Positions 55,475-64,000 of a stretch of 64,000 nucleotides of DNA are shown in pieces. Numbering within the stretch: position 1 is the first letter of the stretch; each line of letters begins with the position of its first letter. The DNA comes from an uncultured Flavobacteriales bacterium. GTDB lineage: Bacteria > Bacteroidota > Bacteroidia > Flavobacteriales_E > Vicingaceae. The DNA is taken from the NCBI GenBank assembly GCA_905479995.1, contig CAJQON010000003.1, positions 124,001 through 188,000 on the forward strand, written 5' to 3'. Made by a program: the position numbers and the translations under genes. The notes under the pieces are model-generated. The model saw nothing but the letters and a program-made list of their open reading frames with translations. It was not told the origin of the DNA and did no database searches.

Positions 55475-56045
55475 TTTCCAAAAAAAGTTAATTGAAGCAG
55501 GTTGCGATGAAGCAGGCAGAGGATGCCTTGCTGGGCCAGTTTATGCAGCAGCAGTTATTCTTCCAAAAAACTACAAAAATGCACTGTTAAACGATTCTAA
55601 AAAATTATCGGAAAAGAAAAGAAATCTCCTCCGAATACAAATTGAAAAAGATGCCATTGCTTTTGGTATTGGAATTGTAGACAATTTAGAAATAGATGAA
55701 ATTAACATTCTCAACGCCTCCTTTTTAGCCATGCATCGCGCGGTAGATCAGCTTAAAACTAAACCAGAACTATTATTGATTGATGGTAACCGCTTTAAGC
55801 CTTATCCTGACATTGCACACGAATGCATTATAAAAGGTGACGCCAAATTTTTATCCATAGCCGCAGCATCTGTTTTAGCCAAAACTTACCGAGATGAGTT
55901 TATGTATGAAGCAGACCGTAAGCATCCAGAATATGCTTGGATAAACAACAAAGGATATCCTACCAAAGCCCACAGAAATGCCATTAAAGAAATTGGAACA
56001 ACCAACCTGCATCGCTTAACTTTTAGGTTATTACCAGCACAATAA
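55461..56045 (+). CDS. rnhB: ribonuclease HII
   Basis: 194 aa endonuclease that cuts the RNA strand of RNA-DNA hybrids and removes misincorporated ribonucleotides. The catalytic carboxylates are in CDEAGRG (Asp16, Glu17), [10 protein letters not shown] (Asp near 107), and [19 protein letters not shown]; the [11 protein letters not shown] segment is also typical. ATG start within the end of the glycosyltransferase gene. Confidence 0.97.
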   Translation: MLKSNFQKKLIEAGCDEAGRGCLAGPVYAAAVILPKNYKNALLNDSKKLSEKKRNLLRIQIEKDAIAFGIGIVDNLEIDEINILNASFLAMHRAVDQLKTKPELLLIDGNRFKPYPDIAHECIIKGDAKFLSIAAASVLAKTYRDEFMYEADRKHPEYAWINNKGYPTKAHRNAIKEIGTTNLHRLTFRLLPAQ

Positions 56046-56124
56046 ATCCACACTTTTTTACGCTTATATCCTTCTTTATTTACAAGTTAGTTCCGTATAT
56101 TTACCGCACAATAAAACTGCATAA

Positions 56125-57411
56125 ATGAACTACGAGAACAGGCTAGAATTTGCTCAAAAAATGGACGAGCAAGATGAATTAAAATCCTATAGAGACAAAT
56201 TTTATATTCCAAATATTAACGGCAAACAAACCGTTTATTTTACTGGAAACTCACTAGGACTTCAGCCAAAATCTACCAAAGATTACATTAATACAGAATT
56301 AGACGATTGGGCCAAATGGGGTGTTGAAGGACATTTTTTAGGTACCAACCCTTGGTTTGCTTACCACGAAATGTTTGCAGAACCAGTAAGTAAAATTGTT
56401 GGAGCATTGCCTAAAGAAGTTGTGGTAATGAACAACCTAACAGTAAACCTTAACTTATTACTCATCTCATTTTACCGACCAACCGACAGCCGCTACAAAA
56501 TTATTTGCGAGGCTAAAGCTTTCCCTTCAGATCAATATGCATTAGAAATGCAAGTAAGAAATGCTGGATTAAACCCTAATGATGCAATTATTGAAGTAGC
56601 TCCAAGAGAAAACGAACGAACCATAAGACATGAAGACATTATTGCCGCAATCAACGAAGCTGGAGAAAGTCTAGCTTGTGTAATGATTGGTGGAGTAAAT
56701 TACTTTACTGGTCAGGTTTTCGACATGAAAGCCATTACCGAAGCAGCACATAAAGTTGGTTCTAATTGTGGTTTCGATTTGGCTCATGGTGCTGGAAACA
56801 TTGAACTAAAACTACACGACTGGGGAGTTGATTTTGCCTGTTGGTGTTCGTACAAATATTTAAACTCTGGTCCAGGTGGAGTATCTGGTGCTTTTGTACA
56901 TGAAAAACATTGTAACAATACCGATTTACCTCGATTAGCTGGTTGGTGGGGACACGATAAGGAAACCCGTTTTTTAATGGAAAAAGGATTTCAACCCATA
57001 AAATCTGCCGAATCATGGCAAATGAGTAATGCTCCCGTTTTAACCATGGCCGCACACAAAGCTTCAGTTGATATTTTTAACGAAGTGGGCATGGAAAAAC
57101 TTCTTAAAAAACAAAAAACATTATCTGGTTATTTAGAGTTTGTTGTTGATGATATTAGCGACAAGCACCTCAATAAAGTAGAGGGGAAATGGCTCGAAAT
57201 TATTACTCCTAGAAACTGGGAAGAAAGAGGTTGTCAAGTTTCAGTAATTGCCCACGGTTTTGGAAAAGAATTGTTTGACAAACTTACAGAAGAAGGTGTA
57301 ATAACTGACTGGAGAGAACCCAACGCCATAAGAATGGCACCAGTTCCATTGTACAACTCTTACGAAGACATTTATCGATTTGGCGAAATATTAACAAAAG
57401 CGATTAACTAA
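56125..57411 (+). CDS. kynU: kynureninase
   Basis: 428 aa PLP enzyme that cleaves kynurenine or 3-hydroxykynurenine to (3-hydroxy)anthranilate and alanine. FTGNSLGLQPKST at the N-terminus, the Trp/Tyr region WCSYKYLNSGPGGVSG with Schiff-base Lys near 244, and the C-terminal REPNAIRMAPVPLYNS with substrate-binding Arg. The kmo gene begins 3 bases after its stop, so the two work in the same pathway (tryptophan degradation or NAD synthesis via 3-hydroxyanthranilate). Confidence 0.97.
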   Translation: MNYENRLEFAQKMDEQDELKSYRDKFYIPNINGKQTVYFTGNSLGLQPKSTKDYINTELDDWAKWGVEGHFLGTNPWFAYHEMFAEPVSKIVGALPKEVVVMNNLTVNLNLLLISFYRPTDSRYKIICEAKAFPSDQYALEMQVRNAGLNPNDAIIEVAPRENERTIRHEDIIAAINEAGESLACVMIGGVNYFTGQVFDMKAITEAAHKVGSNCGFDLAHGAGNIELKLHDWGVDFACWCSYKYLNSGPGGVSGAFVHEKHCNNTDLPRLAGWWGHDKETRFLMEKGFQPIKSAESWQMSNAPVLTMAAHKASVDIFNEVGMEKLLKKQKTLSGYLEFVVDDISDKHLNKVEGKWLEIITPRNWEERGCQVSVIAHGFGKELFDKLTEEGVITDWREPNAIRMAPVPLYNSYEDIYRFGEILTKAIN

Positions 57412-57413
57412 AT

Positions 57414-58751
57414 ATGAAAACAGCAACAATTGTAGGAGCAGGATTAGTCGGTTCGTTATGGGCCGTATACCTCTCTAAAGCAGGATATAAAGTAAAAATA
57501 TTTGAACGAAGAAGTGACATAAGAAAGGCTGAAATATCTGCTGGAAAATCGATTAACCTAGCGCTATCTACTAGAGGATGGAAAGCTTTAGACACAGTTG
57601 GTGTTGGTGATAACATTAGAGAAATTGCCATTCCAATGACAGGAAGAGTGATGCACAGCACAGCAGGAGAATTAACTTACCAACCCTATGGAAAAGAAGG
57701 ACAGGCAATTTATTCTGTTTCAAGAGGCGGAGTGAATGCCAAAATGATGGACATTGCTGAAGAAAACGGAAATGCTGAAATATTTTATAATCAAAAATGC
57801 ATTGGAGCTGACCTTAACAGTGGAACTGTACATTTAGAAAATACCGAAACAGGAGAAAAAACCAGTGAAACTGCTGATGTTGTTTTTGCAACAGATGGCG
57901 CATTTTCGGCAATTCGTTACAATGCCATGCAAAAACTATCGCGTTTTAATTACAGCCAAAACTTTATAGAAGATGGTTACCGCGAAATACTATTGCCTGC
58001 CAACGAAGATGGATCTTACAAATTAGACAAAAATGCACTACACATTTGGCCAAGAGGTAGATTTATGCTCATAGCCTTACCCAATGAAGACGGTTCATTT
58101 ACTTGCACTTTATTTATGCCATTTGAAGGAGAAAACTCTTTTGAAACACTAACATCTAAAGACGCTGTAGACCACTTTTTTAAAACCACTTTTTCAGATT
58201 TTTATGAAATGATGCCCAACATTGCCAATGCTTGGGAAGATCATCCGTTATCTGCTCTAGCCATTGTTCGTTGCTACCCTTGGACAGCAGGAAAAACTGC
58301 TTTAATGGGAGATGCCGCTCATGCTACTGTACCATTTTACGGACAAGGAATGAATTCAGGAATGGAAGATTGTACTGTTATGTGGGAACTCATGCAAAAG
58401 CACGATGAAAATTGGGAGAAAGTTTTTGAAGAATACCAAATTCTTAGAAAACCAGATGGAGATGGTGTTCAGGATCTATCCGTTCACAATTACTATGTTA
58501 TGCGAGATTTTGTGGGCGACCCTCAGTTTTTATTGCAAAAGAAAATTGAGGCACACTTTTCGGAAAAGCACCCCGACAAATGGATGCCTTTATACAGCCA
58601 AGTTACCTTTAGCAACATTCGCTATTCCGAAGCATGGAAAACAGGACAAAAACAAGATGCTATTATGAAAAACGTAATGGCTCAATTTAGTAATATAGCA
58701 GATATTTGGGACAGCAATGAAGTTGAACAAGCAATACTAGCTGCTATTTAA
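57414..58751 (+). CDS. kmo: kynurenine 3-monooxygenase
   Basis: 445 aa FAD-dependent hydroxylase using NADPH and O2 to make 3-hydroxykynurenine. GAGLVGSLWAVYL at 8-20 for FAD, SVSRGGVNAKMMD, and the second FAD motif LMGDAAHATVPFYGQGMNSG near 295-315. A C-terminal helical region follows (in eukaryotes a membrane anchor; here it is soluble and shorter). Translated with kynU. Confidence 0.97.
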   Translation: MKTATIVGAGLVGSLWAVYLSKAGYKVKIFERRSDIRKAEISAGKSINLALSTRGWKALDTVGVGDNIREIAIPMTGRVMHSTAGELTYQPYGKEGQAIYSVSRGGVNAKMMDIAEENGNAEIFYNQKCIGADLNSGTVHLENTETGEKTSETADVVFATDGAFSAIRYNAMQKLSRFNYSQNFIEDGYREILLPANEDGSYKLDKNALHIWPRGRFMLIALPNEDGSFTCTLFMPFEGENSFETLTSKDAVDHFFKTTFSDFYEMMPNIANAWEDHPLSALAIVRCYPWTAGKTALMGDAAHATVPFYGQGMNSGMEDCTVMWELMQKHDENWEKVFEEYQILRKPDGDGVQDLSVHNYYVMRDFVGDPQFLLQKKIEAHFSEKHPDKWMPLYSQVTFSNIRYSEAWKTGQKQDAIMKNVMAQFSNIADIWDSNEVEQAILAAI

Positions 58752-58766
58752 ATTCGTTATTATAAA

Positions 58767-59609
58767 ATGAAGTCTTTCAAAACTATACTATTGCTTTTTG
58801 TCCTCGCTCCCTTTATGACGAATGCACAACAATATAAACCTGGTAAAGGAGGTGGAGGACTATACAATACTGGACAAGATCAAGTTGACAAAGGTTGGTA
58901 CGCTGGTTTTGGAATAACCTACATGTTAGGATATCCTAAAGAAACAAATTCGGTAAGCAACGATAGCTTGGGCAACACCTACCAACAAGATTATGAAGCC
59001 AAAGCCAAAAGTAAATTTGGCTTAATGGCAGAAATAGGCTTATTTAAAATGACCGACCGTAAGTTTATTAATTACATGGATTATGGCATTGCCTACAAAT
59101 GGTTTAGAGGTGGTGAAGATTATACTGTTACCCCAAGTATAAATAGTATTGTTGGTGTTCCTTTTGAGATGACTGGTAGTTTTGGAGACCATTTAATTTC
59201 CGGGAATTTTAATGTAGGGCACCGTTTTGACAAAAACGAAAACACCTTTTTTGTAAACGGTTTAGGGTTAAACCTCGATTACCACATTATTACTGGAAGA
59301 ACGCGAACAGCAACAATTACCGAAAAAAGATTTGAAAATGGACCAAATTCTATTTTAGGAGAAATGCACTACTTTTTTGGCATCGGATTTAAAACCAAAA
59401 AACGACTGATTATTATGCCAATAATTGAAACCCCAATATTTGCTATTTTTCCATTCAATCACATTGTAAGTACACACCAATATAACAACACTCGATTTCG
59501 TCCCATACTGCTTAAAGTAAGATTTATGTTCTTAAAAAAAGGATCAAAATCTTGCCCAGCAGTATTTAATCCTATGGGAATAGATCCGAATGGAAATGGA
59601 GTGAAATAA
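58767..59609 (+). CDS. secreted outer-membrane-type hypothetical protein
   Basis: 280 aa. Signal peptide MKSFKTILLLFVLAPFMTNAQ, then a Gly-rich start (YKPGKGGGGLYNTG) and several amphipathic strands (WYAGFGITYMLGY, FGLMAEIGLF, FFVNGLGLNLDYHIITG), suggesting an outer-membrane beta-barrel. It ends hydrophilic with a SKSCPAVFNPMGIDPNG tail rather than an aromatic barrel end. Family not recognised. It lies 15 nt after kmo, so it may be the third gene of that unit, without an obvious metabolic link. Confidence 0.72.
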   Translation: MKSFKTILLLFVLAPFMTNAQQYKPGKGGGGLYNTGQDQVDKGWYAGFGITYMLGYPKETNSVSNDSLGNTYQQDYEAKAKSKFGLMAEIGLFKMTDRKFINYMDYGIAYKWFRGGEDYTVTPSINSIVGVPFEMTGSFGDHLISGNFNVGHRFDKNENTFFVNGLGLNLDYHIITGRTRTATITEKRFENGPNSILGEMHYFFGIGFKTKKRLIIMPIIETPIFAIFPFNHIVSTHQYNNTRFRPILLKVRFMFLKKGSKSCPAVFNPMGIDPNGNGVK

Positions 59610-59632
59610 TTTCAACTAACCAACTTTAAAAA

Positions 59633-60205
59633 ATGGAAAACTGTTCGATATACTCCCATCACATTTGGTACAAAGAAATTGTTGACAGCATACTTAGTCT
59701 GGTAACTGAAAACGACTTAGAGATAACTGGAGAAGCAGAGGCATGGACAGCAATTGTCATTTTGGGAAAGGAGAATGCTCGTAAAGAAAAAAACAAAATG
59801 ACATTAACCTGCCGCGTACGCGAAACGCCAAATTTTGAATTGGGCGATCCTGTTGATGAAATAACCACCAACCTAAATGGAATGGTTAATTATTTTGGCG
59901 CAATAGCAACACCCAAAAAGGTATTGCTAGAAAAACTAATCTATAAAATTTCATCCATAAATATGGAAATTGGAATTGTGGCTGCTAATGGATTTAATGA
60001 AATTTTTGAAGAAATTATTTTTGCCATTACCGAAAAACTAGAAGGCTTCATTTTCTCAAATAACAACTCTATTCTTGATGCTCCGGATTCTCAAAATGGA
60101 ATTTTTAATGAAAATGGGGATGTTATCTTATCCAACTCAGGCTATTCTGACGTGAACGATATAGAAGTTTTAATAGAAACACAATATTACTCAAACCAAA
60201 AGTAA
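59633..60205 (+). CDS. conserved hypothetical protein, 190 aa
   Basis: Soluble, acidic; family not recognised. It has an N-terminal helical segment (HHIWYKEIVDSILSLVT), a central beta region (NKMTLTCRVRETPNFELGDPV), and a late region (NGFNEIFEEIIFAITEKLEG, then GIFNENGDVILSNSG) that recalls small Bacteroidota orphans found in variable spots. Some such proteins are immunity-like, but no toxin gene is near, so no function is proposed. Repeat block C starts just after the stop. Confidence 0.65.
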   Translation: MENCSIYSHHIWYKEIVDSILSLVTENDLEITGEAEAWTAIVILGKENARKEKNKMTLTCRVRETPNFELGDPVDEITTNLNGMVNYFGAIATPKKVLLEKLIYKISSINMEIGIVAANGFNEIFEEIIFAITEKLEGFIFSNNNSILDAPDSQNGIFNENGDVILSNSGYSDVNDIEVLIETQYYSNQK

Positions 60206-60399
60206 TCTAAAACTTGTCCGTTCGAGTGATTTGACTTTTTCTATCAAATTGTATCGAGAACTCAACAAAAGAGTACTGCATTTAGAAAAATTTTCAATAC
60301 AGTTCATCTTAAGACGAAATAATCTCATTTTTCGATAAAGATTCCACACATCAGTTTGTAGCGAAAACCAGTTTTCGGCAAACCATCGTTCTGAATGAC
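60206..60399. repeat. MITE/REP-like repeat block, copy C
   Basis: Gene-free stretch of about 219 bases between 60206 and 60424. It ends with ATCGTTCTGAATGAC (60385-60399), identical to the right ends of copies A (6671-6685) and B (7487-7501). It also shares TTTTTCTATCAAAT (60237-60250 area) and AGATTCCACAC (60340-60350 area) with copy A. A GTTCGAGT...ATCGAGAAC imperfect inverted pair (60219-60265 area) resembles a second repeat type. CGAAAACC-AG-TTTTCGG forms a hairpin near 60362-60378. No coding potential. Confidence 0.6.
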
Positions 60400-60424
60400 A
60401 TTTAAAAAAATATGAATTTAAACC

Positions 60425-61210
60425 TTAAAACTTCAACAAAAAGTCTTCCTTACTTAAATCAGGATTGAAGAACACAATTCCTACAAAAAACAAATCAATT
60501 GTGGTTGTCACCCTAGGGTGATGCTTAATTTTCTCCCAAGCAGCAGTCATTCCCTCACTCCAATGTATATCATCAAAAACAAAAACACTTTCTTGGTGCG
60601 CTTTTTCCACACACAAATTAAAGTAATTAAGCGTAGCTTCTTCTTGGTGATTGCCATCAAAAAAGACAAAATCCAATTGGGGTGTTTTACTTAAATAAGT
60701 GGGCAAGTATTTATCGAAAGTAGCATTTACCAACTCAATATTGGCAAACCCAATCTTATCAAAATTAATTTGAGCCACCTTAGCCGTATTCGCACAACCT
60801 TCAACAGTAGTTACTTGAGTTGCTTGGCTCGAACCAGCCAAATAAAGCGTACTTAACCCCAAAGAAGTCCCCAATTCTAAAACCGTAGTTGGCTTAAAAC
60901 GATTCACTAATCGGAACAACAGCTGTCCATACTTGGGCGTTTTTAAGGTATTATTAGCAATGTCTTTAACTGTTCTGCTACTCGATTTATTTACCGTAGA
61001 TCCTGCACCATGATCGTCAATCGCTATAGTCATATCTGTCAATAGTAACTTAGCTCGTATCGACTCAATATCTTCATAAACATAAAAAGGAGTAACATCG
61101 GTAATCACGTCATTGTATAGTTCAAACACAAAAGGAGAATGGATACTGTGTTGATTCCCCGATTTTGATCGGTACTTCAAATATTTTAATGCCAAACCTA
61201 ATTTACTCAC
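60425..61210 (-). CDS. class I SAM-dependent methyltransferase (O-methyltransferase-like)
   Basis: 261 aa. SAM-binding motif VLELGTSLGLSTLYLAG near 115-131, then the acidic strand end VTTVEGC, and the motif FVFFDGNHQEEATLNYF (Asp in the post-IV position). Similar to caffeoyl-CoA/O-methyltransferase fold proteins. Substrate unknown. The start is GTG at 61210; the next candidates would remove conserved sequence. The -7 motif (61222-61215) lies immediately before it. Confidence 0.86.
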   Translation of the reverse strand: MSKLGLALKYLKYRSKSGNQHSIHSPFVFELYNDVITDVTPFYVYEDIESIRAKLLLTDMTIAIDDHGAGSTVNKSSSRTVKDIANNTLKTPKYGQLLFRLVNRFKPTTVLELGTSLGLSTLYLAGSSQATQVTTVEGCANTAKVAQINFDKIGFANIELVNATFDKYLPTYLSKTPQLDFVFFDGNHQEEATLNYFNLCVEKAHQESVFVFDDIHWSEGMTAAWEKIKHHPRVTTTIDLFFVGIVFFNPDLSKEDFLLKF

Positions 61211-61214
61211 CCTA

Positions 61215-61222
61215 CAAAAATA
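61215..61222 (-). promoter_or_regulatory. -7 element next to the methyltransferase start
   Basis: Minus-strand TATTTTTG ends 4 nt before the GTG start codon, so the mRNA would be leaderless or nearly so if this is the promoter. The -33 element is not clear. Confidence 0.33.
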
Positions 61223-61318
61223 CTGGTTTTAATGTTACATCCTAATTTAGAAGCATTCTGACGAAAATAACCGCCTGAATAAGAAAATAAAATTACTTTT
61301 ACACCAAACTTTAATGGT

Positions 61319-62662
61319 ATGAGAATAATTATTGCCGGAGCTGGGGAAGTTGGTTTCCACTTGGCAAAAATGATGAGTCACGAAGCCCAAAACATCTATA
61401 TCATAGATGACAATGAGGACAGGCTTGATTATGTGCAGTCGCACATTGATGTTTTTGGAGTTAAAGGAAACGCCAAAAATATTCACGTCTTAAAAGAAGT
61501 TAAAGTAGATTCTTGCGACTTACTAATTGCAGCTACCTCATCTGAAGAAACCAACTTATTGGTTTGCATCAACGGAAAAAAATTAGGTGCCAAACGTACC
61601 ATTGCCCGAATAAGCAATTATGAAGGAATAGGTTCAGAAATGCGCCAATTGTATAGTGACTTGGGTGTAGACAGTATTGTTTCTCCTGTCGAATTGGCCT
61701 CACAAGAAATTAAGCGACTCATAGGTCAATCGGCATTTACAAGCGATTATGAATTTGAAGATGGAAAATTAACCGTGTTTGGAATTGCTATTTCTAGCCA
61801 ATCTTTACTTAAAGATAAATGCGTTGTAGATACTACTCACTTAAATCCCAACCGATCGTTTAAACCAATTGCTTTGTTGCGAAGCGACAAAACAATTATG
61901 GTGCAAAGCGATACTACCTTTTTAGAAAACGACATTGTTTATTTTATATCTACCCCAGAAAGTATAGATCAAATTACAGCACTTTGTGGACAAGAATGTT
62001 TTGAAATAAAAAACATTATGATTTTGGGTGCTAGTAGAATTGGAGTGTTAACAGCAGAAATTCTTGAGAAAAATTACAATGTAATTCTAATAGAAAAGGA
62101 CAAGAAAAAGGCCGAAGAAATTGCCGAGCACCTTAAAAAAACATTGGTTATTAATACCGATGGAACAGATGTTAATGCCTTAGAAGATGAAAATATTGAA
62201 GACATGGATGCCTTTATTTCGGTAACTGGAAATTCTGAAACCAACATTATTACTTCGTTGGTTGCAAAATCGCATGGCGTAAGAAAAACCATTGCTGGTG
62301 TAGAAAACATCGATTACATCAACCTATCACACAACATTGGTATAGATACCTTAATTAACAAAAAACTAATAGCTGCCGATAATATTTTTAAGTTTATTAG
62401 AAAAGGTGAAGTGGCAGCCATAGCTAACCTACATGGTGTGGATGGTGAAATTATTGAGTTTAATGTAAAAGCAGGAACCAAAATAACCACCAAACCATTG
62501 CGTGAATTAAAAATACCAAGTACTGCCAACATTGCAGGAATAATTAGAGACAATAAAGGGTTTGTTCCTTTCGGAGGTTTTCAATTAGAAGCTGGCGACA
62601 AGGCAGTTGTATTTACCAAAACAGATGCTATTCACCACATTGAAAAGTTTTTTAACGCTTAA
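61319..62662 (+). CDS. trkA: Trk system potassium uptake protein TrkA
   Basis: 447 aa, two RCK units in tandem: RCK_N 1 (GAGEVGFHL at 6-14, then acidic strand end IYIIDDNEDRL), RCK_C 1 about 140-220, RCK_N 2 (MILGASRIGVLTAEIL near 235-250, then VILIEKDKKK), RCK_C 2 about 370-447. It binds NAD(H)/ATP and gates the TrkH channel. The trkH ATG begins directly after its TAA (TAAATG). Confidence 0.95.
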   Translation: MRIIIAGAGEVGFHLAKMMSHEAQNIYIIDDNEDRLDYVQSHIDVFGVKGNAKNIHVLKEVKVDSCDLLIAATSSEETNLLVCINGKKLGAKRTIARISNYEGIGSEMRQLYSDLGVDSIVSPVELASQEIKRLIGQSAFTSDYEFEDGKLTVFGIAISSQSLLKDKCVVDTTHLNPNRSFKPIALLRSDKTIMVQSDTTFLENDIVYFISTPESIDQITALCGQECFEIKNIMILGASRIGVLTAEILEKNYNVILIEKDKKKAEEIAEHLKKTLVINTDGTDVNALEDENIEDMDAFISVTGNSETNIITSLVAKSHGVRKTIAGVENIDYINLSHNIGIDTLINKKLIAADNIFKFIRKGEVAAIANLHGVDGEIIEFNVKAGTKITTKPLRELKIPSTANIAGIIRDNKGFVPFGGFQLEAGDKAVVFTKTDAIHHIEKFFNA

Positions 62663-64000
62663 ATGCCAAAAAGACTCATAAATACCAAGGTAATAGGAAG
62701 AGTAGTTGGCAACCAAATCATGTTTACCGGAATATTAATGGCTACCGCCATTCCATTTTCCATTTACTACAACACCAGCGATTTATACCCCATTATTTAT
62801 TCGGCACTAATTACATTGGCGAGTGGTTTTATAATTACGCAACTCACCAAAAAAAACAAAAACGATGAAGTAAAAAAACGCGAAGGTTTTTTAATCGTTG
62901 CAGCTGGCTGGATCGCCATGTCTATTTTTGGTAGCTTACCCTACGTTATATCTGGCGTTATCCCCAACTATACCGATGCCTTTTTTGAAACCATATCAGG
63001 ATTTACTACCACCGGAGCTACAATTTTAGATAACATTGAAAGCTTGCCTGAGGGCATTTTGTTTTGGAGAAGCATGACTCAATGGATTGGTGGAATGGGA
63101 ATTATTGTATTAACCATTGCTATACTTCCGTTACTTGGTGTTGGAGGAATGGAACTTTTTGCATCTGAAGCTCCTGGACCAACCAAAGACAAAATACACC
63201 CGAGAATTAAAGAAACTGCCAAGCGTTTGTGGTTCATCTATTTTTCTCTTACAGTATTAGAATGTATTCTGCTAATGCTTACAGGCATGAGTTTTTTTGA
63301 TGCAATTAACCACTCACTAACAACCATGTCAACTGGAGGATTTTCTACAAAACAAGACAGTATTGCCCACTTTAACACACCAGGAGTACAATACATAATA
63401 ATTACCTTTATGCTCATTGCCGGAACCAACTTCACCCTACTCTATTTCGGTTTTAAACTAAAATTTAAAAAGTTTTGGAACAACGATGAATTTAAGTGGT
63501 ACATCGCAGCAGTATTAAGCTTAACAACTATCGTTATTGGCTTCTTATACATACACCACCTCAATTACCCCTCATTTGAAGAAAACTTTAGAGCAGTATT
63601 ATTTCAGGTAACCAGTATTATTACCACTACAGGTTTTGCTACTACCGATTATACTACTTGGGGCTCATTTGTTACTTTTTTATTCTTTTTATTACTCTTT
63701 ACCGGAGCAAGTGCTGGTTCTACTAGTGGAGGTATGAAATTAGTACGTATTGTTTTACTAATGAAAAATGGACTCTTAGAATTTAAGAGAAGGTTACATC
63801 CTAATGCAGTTGTACCGGTTCATTTAAACGGACATGGTGTTTCGTCTAAAATTATATACAACCTATTGGCCTTTGTATTCTTTTACCTTTTTATGTTTGT
63901 TTTAGGTGCTATACTTTTAACCTTTTTTGGCCTAAATTTTATAGATGCTATTAGTGCTTCTGCCACCTCTCTAGGTAACGTTGGTCCTGGCATTGGTTCT
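62663..64000 (+). CDS. trkH: Trk potassium uptake membrane subunit TrkH, partial at window end
   Basis: 446 codons visible; the frame runs off the right edge. Membrane protein of the SKT superfamily with the selectivity-filter P-loops: SGFTTTGATI near 112-121, MSTGGFST near 222-229, TTTGFATTD near 324-332, and the start of the fourth near ATSLGNVGPG at the window end. It forms the K+ channel controlled by TrkA. Begins MPKRLINTKVIGRVVG. Confidence 0.94.
   Translation, partial: MPKRLINTKVIGRVVGNQIMFTGILMATAIPFSIYYNTSDLYPIIYSALITLASGFIITQLTKKNKNDEVKKREGFLIVAAGWIAMSIFGSLPYVISGVIPNYTDAFFETISGFTTTGATILDNIESLPEGILFWRSMTQWIGGMGIIVLTIAILPLLGVGGMELFASEAPGPTKDKIHPRIKETAKRLWFIYFSLTVLECILLMLTGMSFFDAINHSLTTMSTGGFSTKQDSIAHFNTPGVQYIIITFMLIAGTNFTLLYFGFKLKFKKFWNNDEFKWYIAAVLSLTTIVIGFLYIHHLNYPSFEENFRAVLFQVTSIITTTGFATTDYTTWGSFVTFLFFLLLFTGASAGSTSGGMKLVRIVLLMKNGLLEFKRRLHPNAVVPVHLNGHGVSSKIIYNLLAFVFFYLFMFVLGAILLTFFGLNFIDAISASATSLGNVGPGIGS

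Noticed and set aside
1-64000. CRISPR arrays, tRNA or rRNA genes, prophage or transposase genes.
   Set aside because: No regularly spaced repeats, no cloverleaf-like segment in the short intergenic gaps, and no integrase, transposase or phage structural protein among the reading frames.

Overview
The window is ordinary chromosome from an AT-rich member of the Bacteroidota, most likely a marine-type Flavobacteriales. The signs are proteins with type IX secretion (T9SS) sorting tails, the T9SS regulator PorX, a fused SecDF, a fused LpxC-FabZ, YtxJ, several DUF1573 proteins, a long NusB and repeated TAnnTTTG promoter motifs typical of the phylum's primary sigma factor. Genus cannot be read from the sequence. 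No rRNA, tRNA, CRISPR array, transposase, integrase or defence island is visible. Apart from the repeat blocks there is no gene-free stretch above 300 bases.

Layout. 1-6.5 kb: OsmC, a tiny lipoprotein plus YtxJ, Ung, a BamA/TamA-like barrel protein, a 2OG-Fe(II) oxygenase overlapping an ABC exporter, and a small orphan. 6.5-7.5 kb: two related mosaic repeats, a small outer-membrane barrel gene and a 47-bp duplicate of the valS 3' end. 7.5-15.8 kb: valS, three DUF1573 genes in a row, a DUF5060 glycosidase-like protein, an aminotransferase and a small secreted protein. 16-23 kb: YgjV-like protein, LhgO, UMF1-type MFS transporter, CAP-domain protein, Ca2+/Na+ antiporter and TatA. 23-31 kb: SecDF, then a tandem pair of FG-GAP proteins with T9SS tails. 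31-41.6 kb: central and amino-acid metabolism (retropepsin-like protein, Mdh, Glu-type, Leu-type and Ala dehydrogenases), a split NhaD antiporter, NusB, an ABC exporter and ribosomal protein L19. 41.6-49 kb: TsaE-PorX, an HD phosphohydrolase, then lpxD-lpxC/fabZ-lpxA-efp. 49-56 kb: RsbU-type phosphatase, O-antigen ligase/Wzz/Wzx set, GT4 glycosyltransferase and RNase HII. 56-64 kb: kynU-kmo, two uncharacterised genes, a third repeat block, an O-methyltransferase-like protein, and trkA-trkH (trkH runs off the window).

How the genes fit together. The lipid A genes, Wzx/Wzz/ligase, the BamA-like protein, SecDF, TatA, PorX and the T9SS cargo all concern envelope building and export. NhaD, TrkAH and the Ca2+/Na+ exchanger concern ion balance, which suits a saline habitat. 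kynU and kmo are two steps of tryptophan-to-3-hydroxyanthranilate metabolism.

I did not find a convincing new multi-gene system. The most notable local observations are: nhaD interrupted by one in-frame TAA; the direct repeat of the valS tail that brackets a barrel gene and is linked to a repeat family; the tandem T9SS paralogs; the CAP/OmpA-like/helical-repeat protein; and the TAA-TTG junction between the small lipoprotein and YtxJ.
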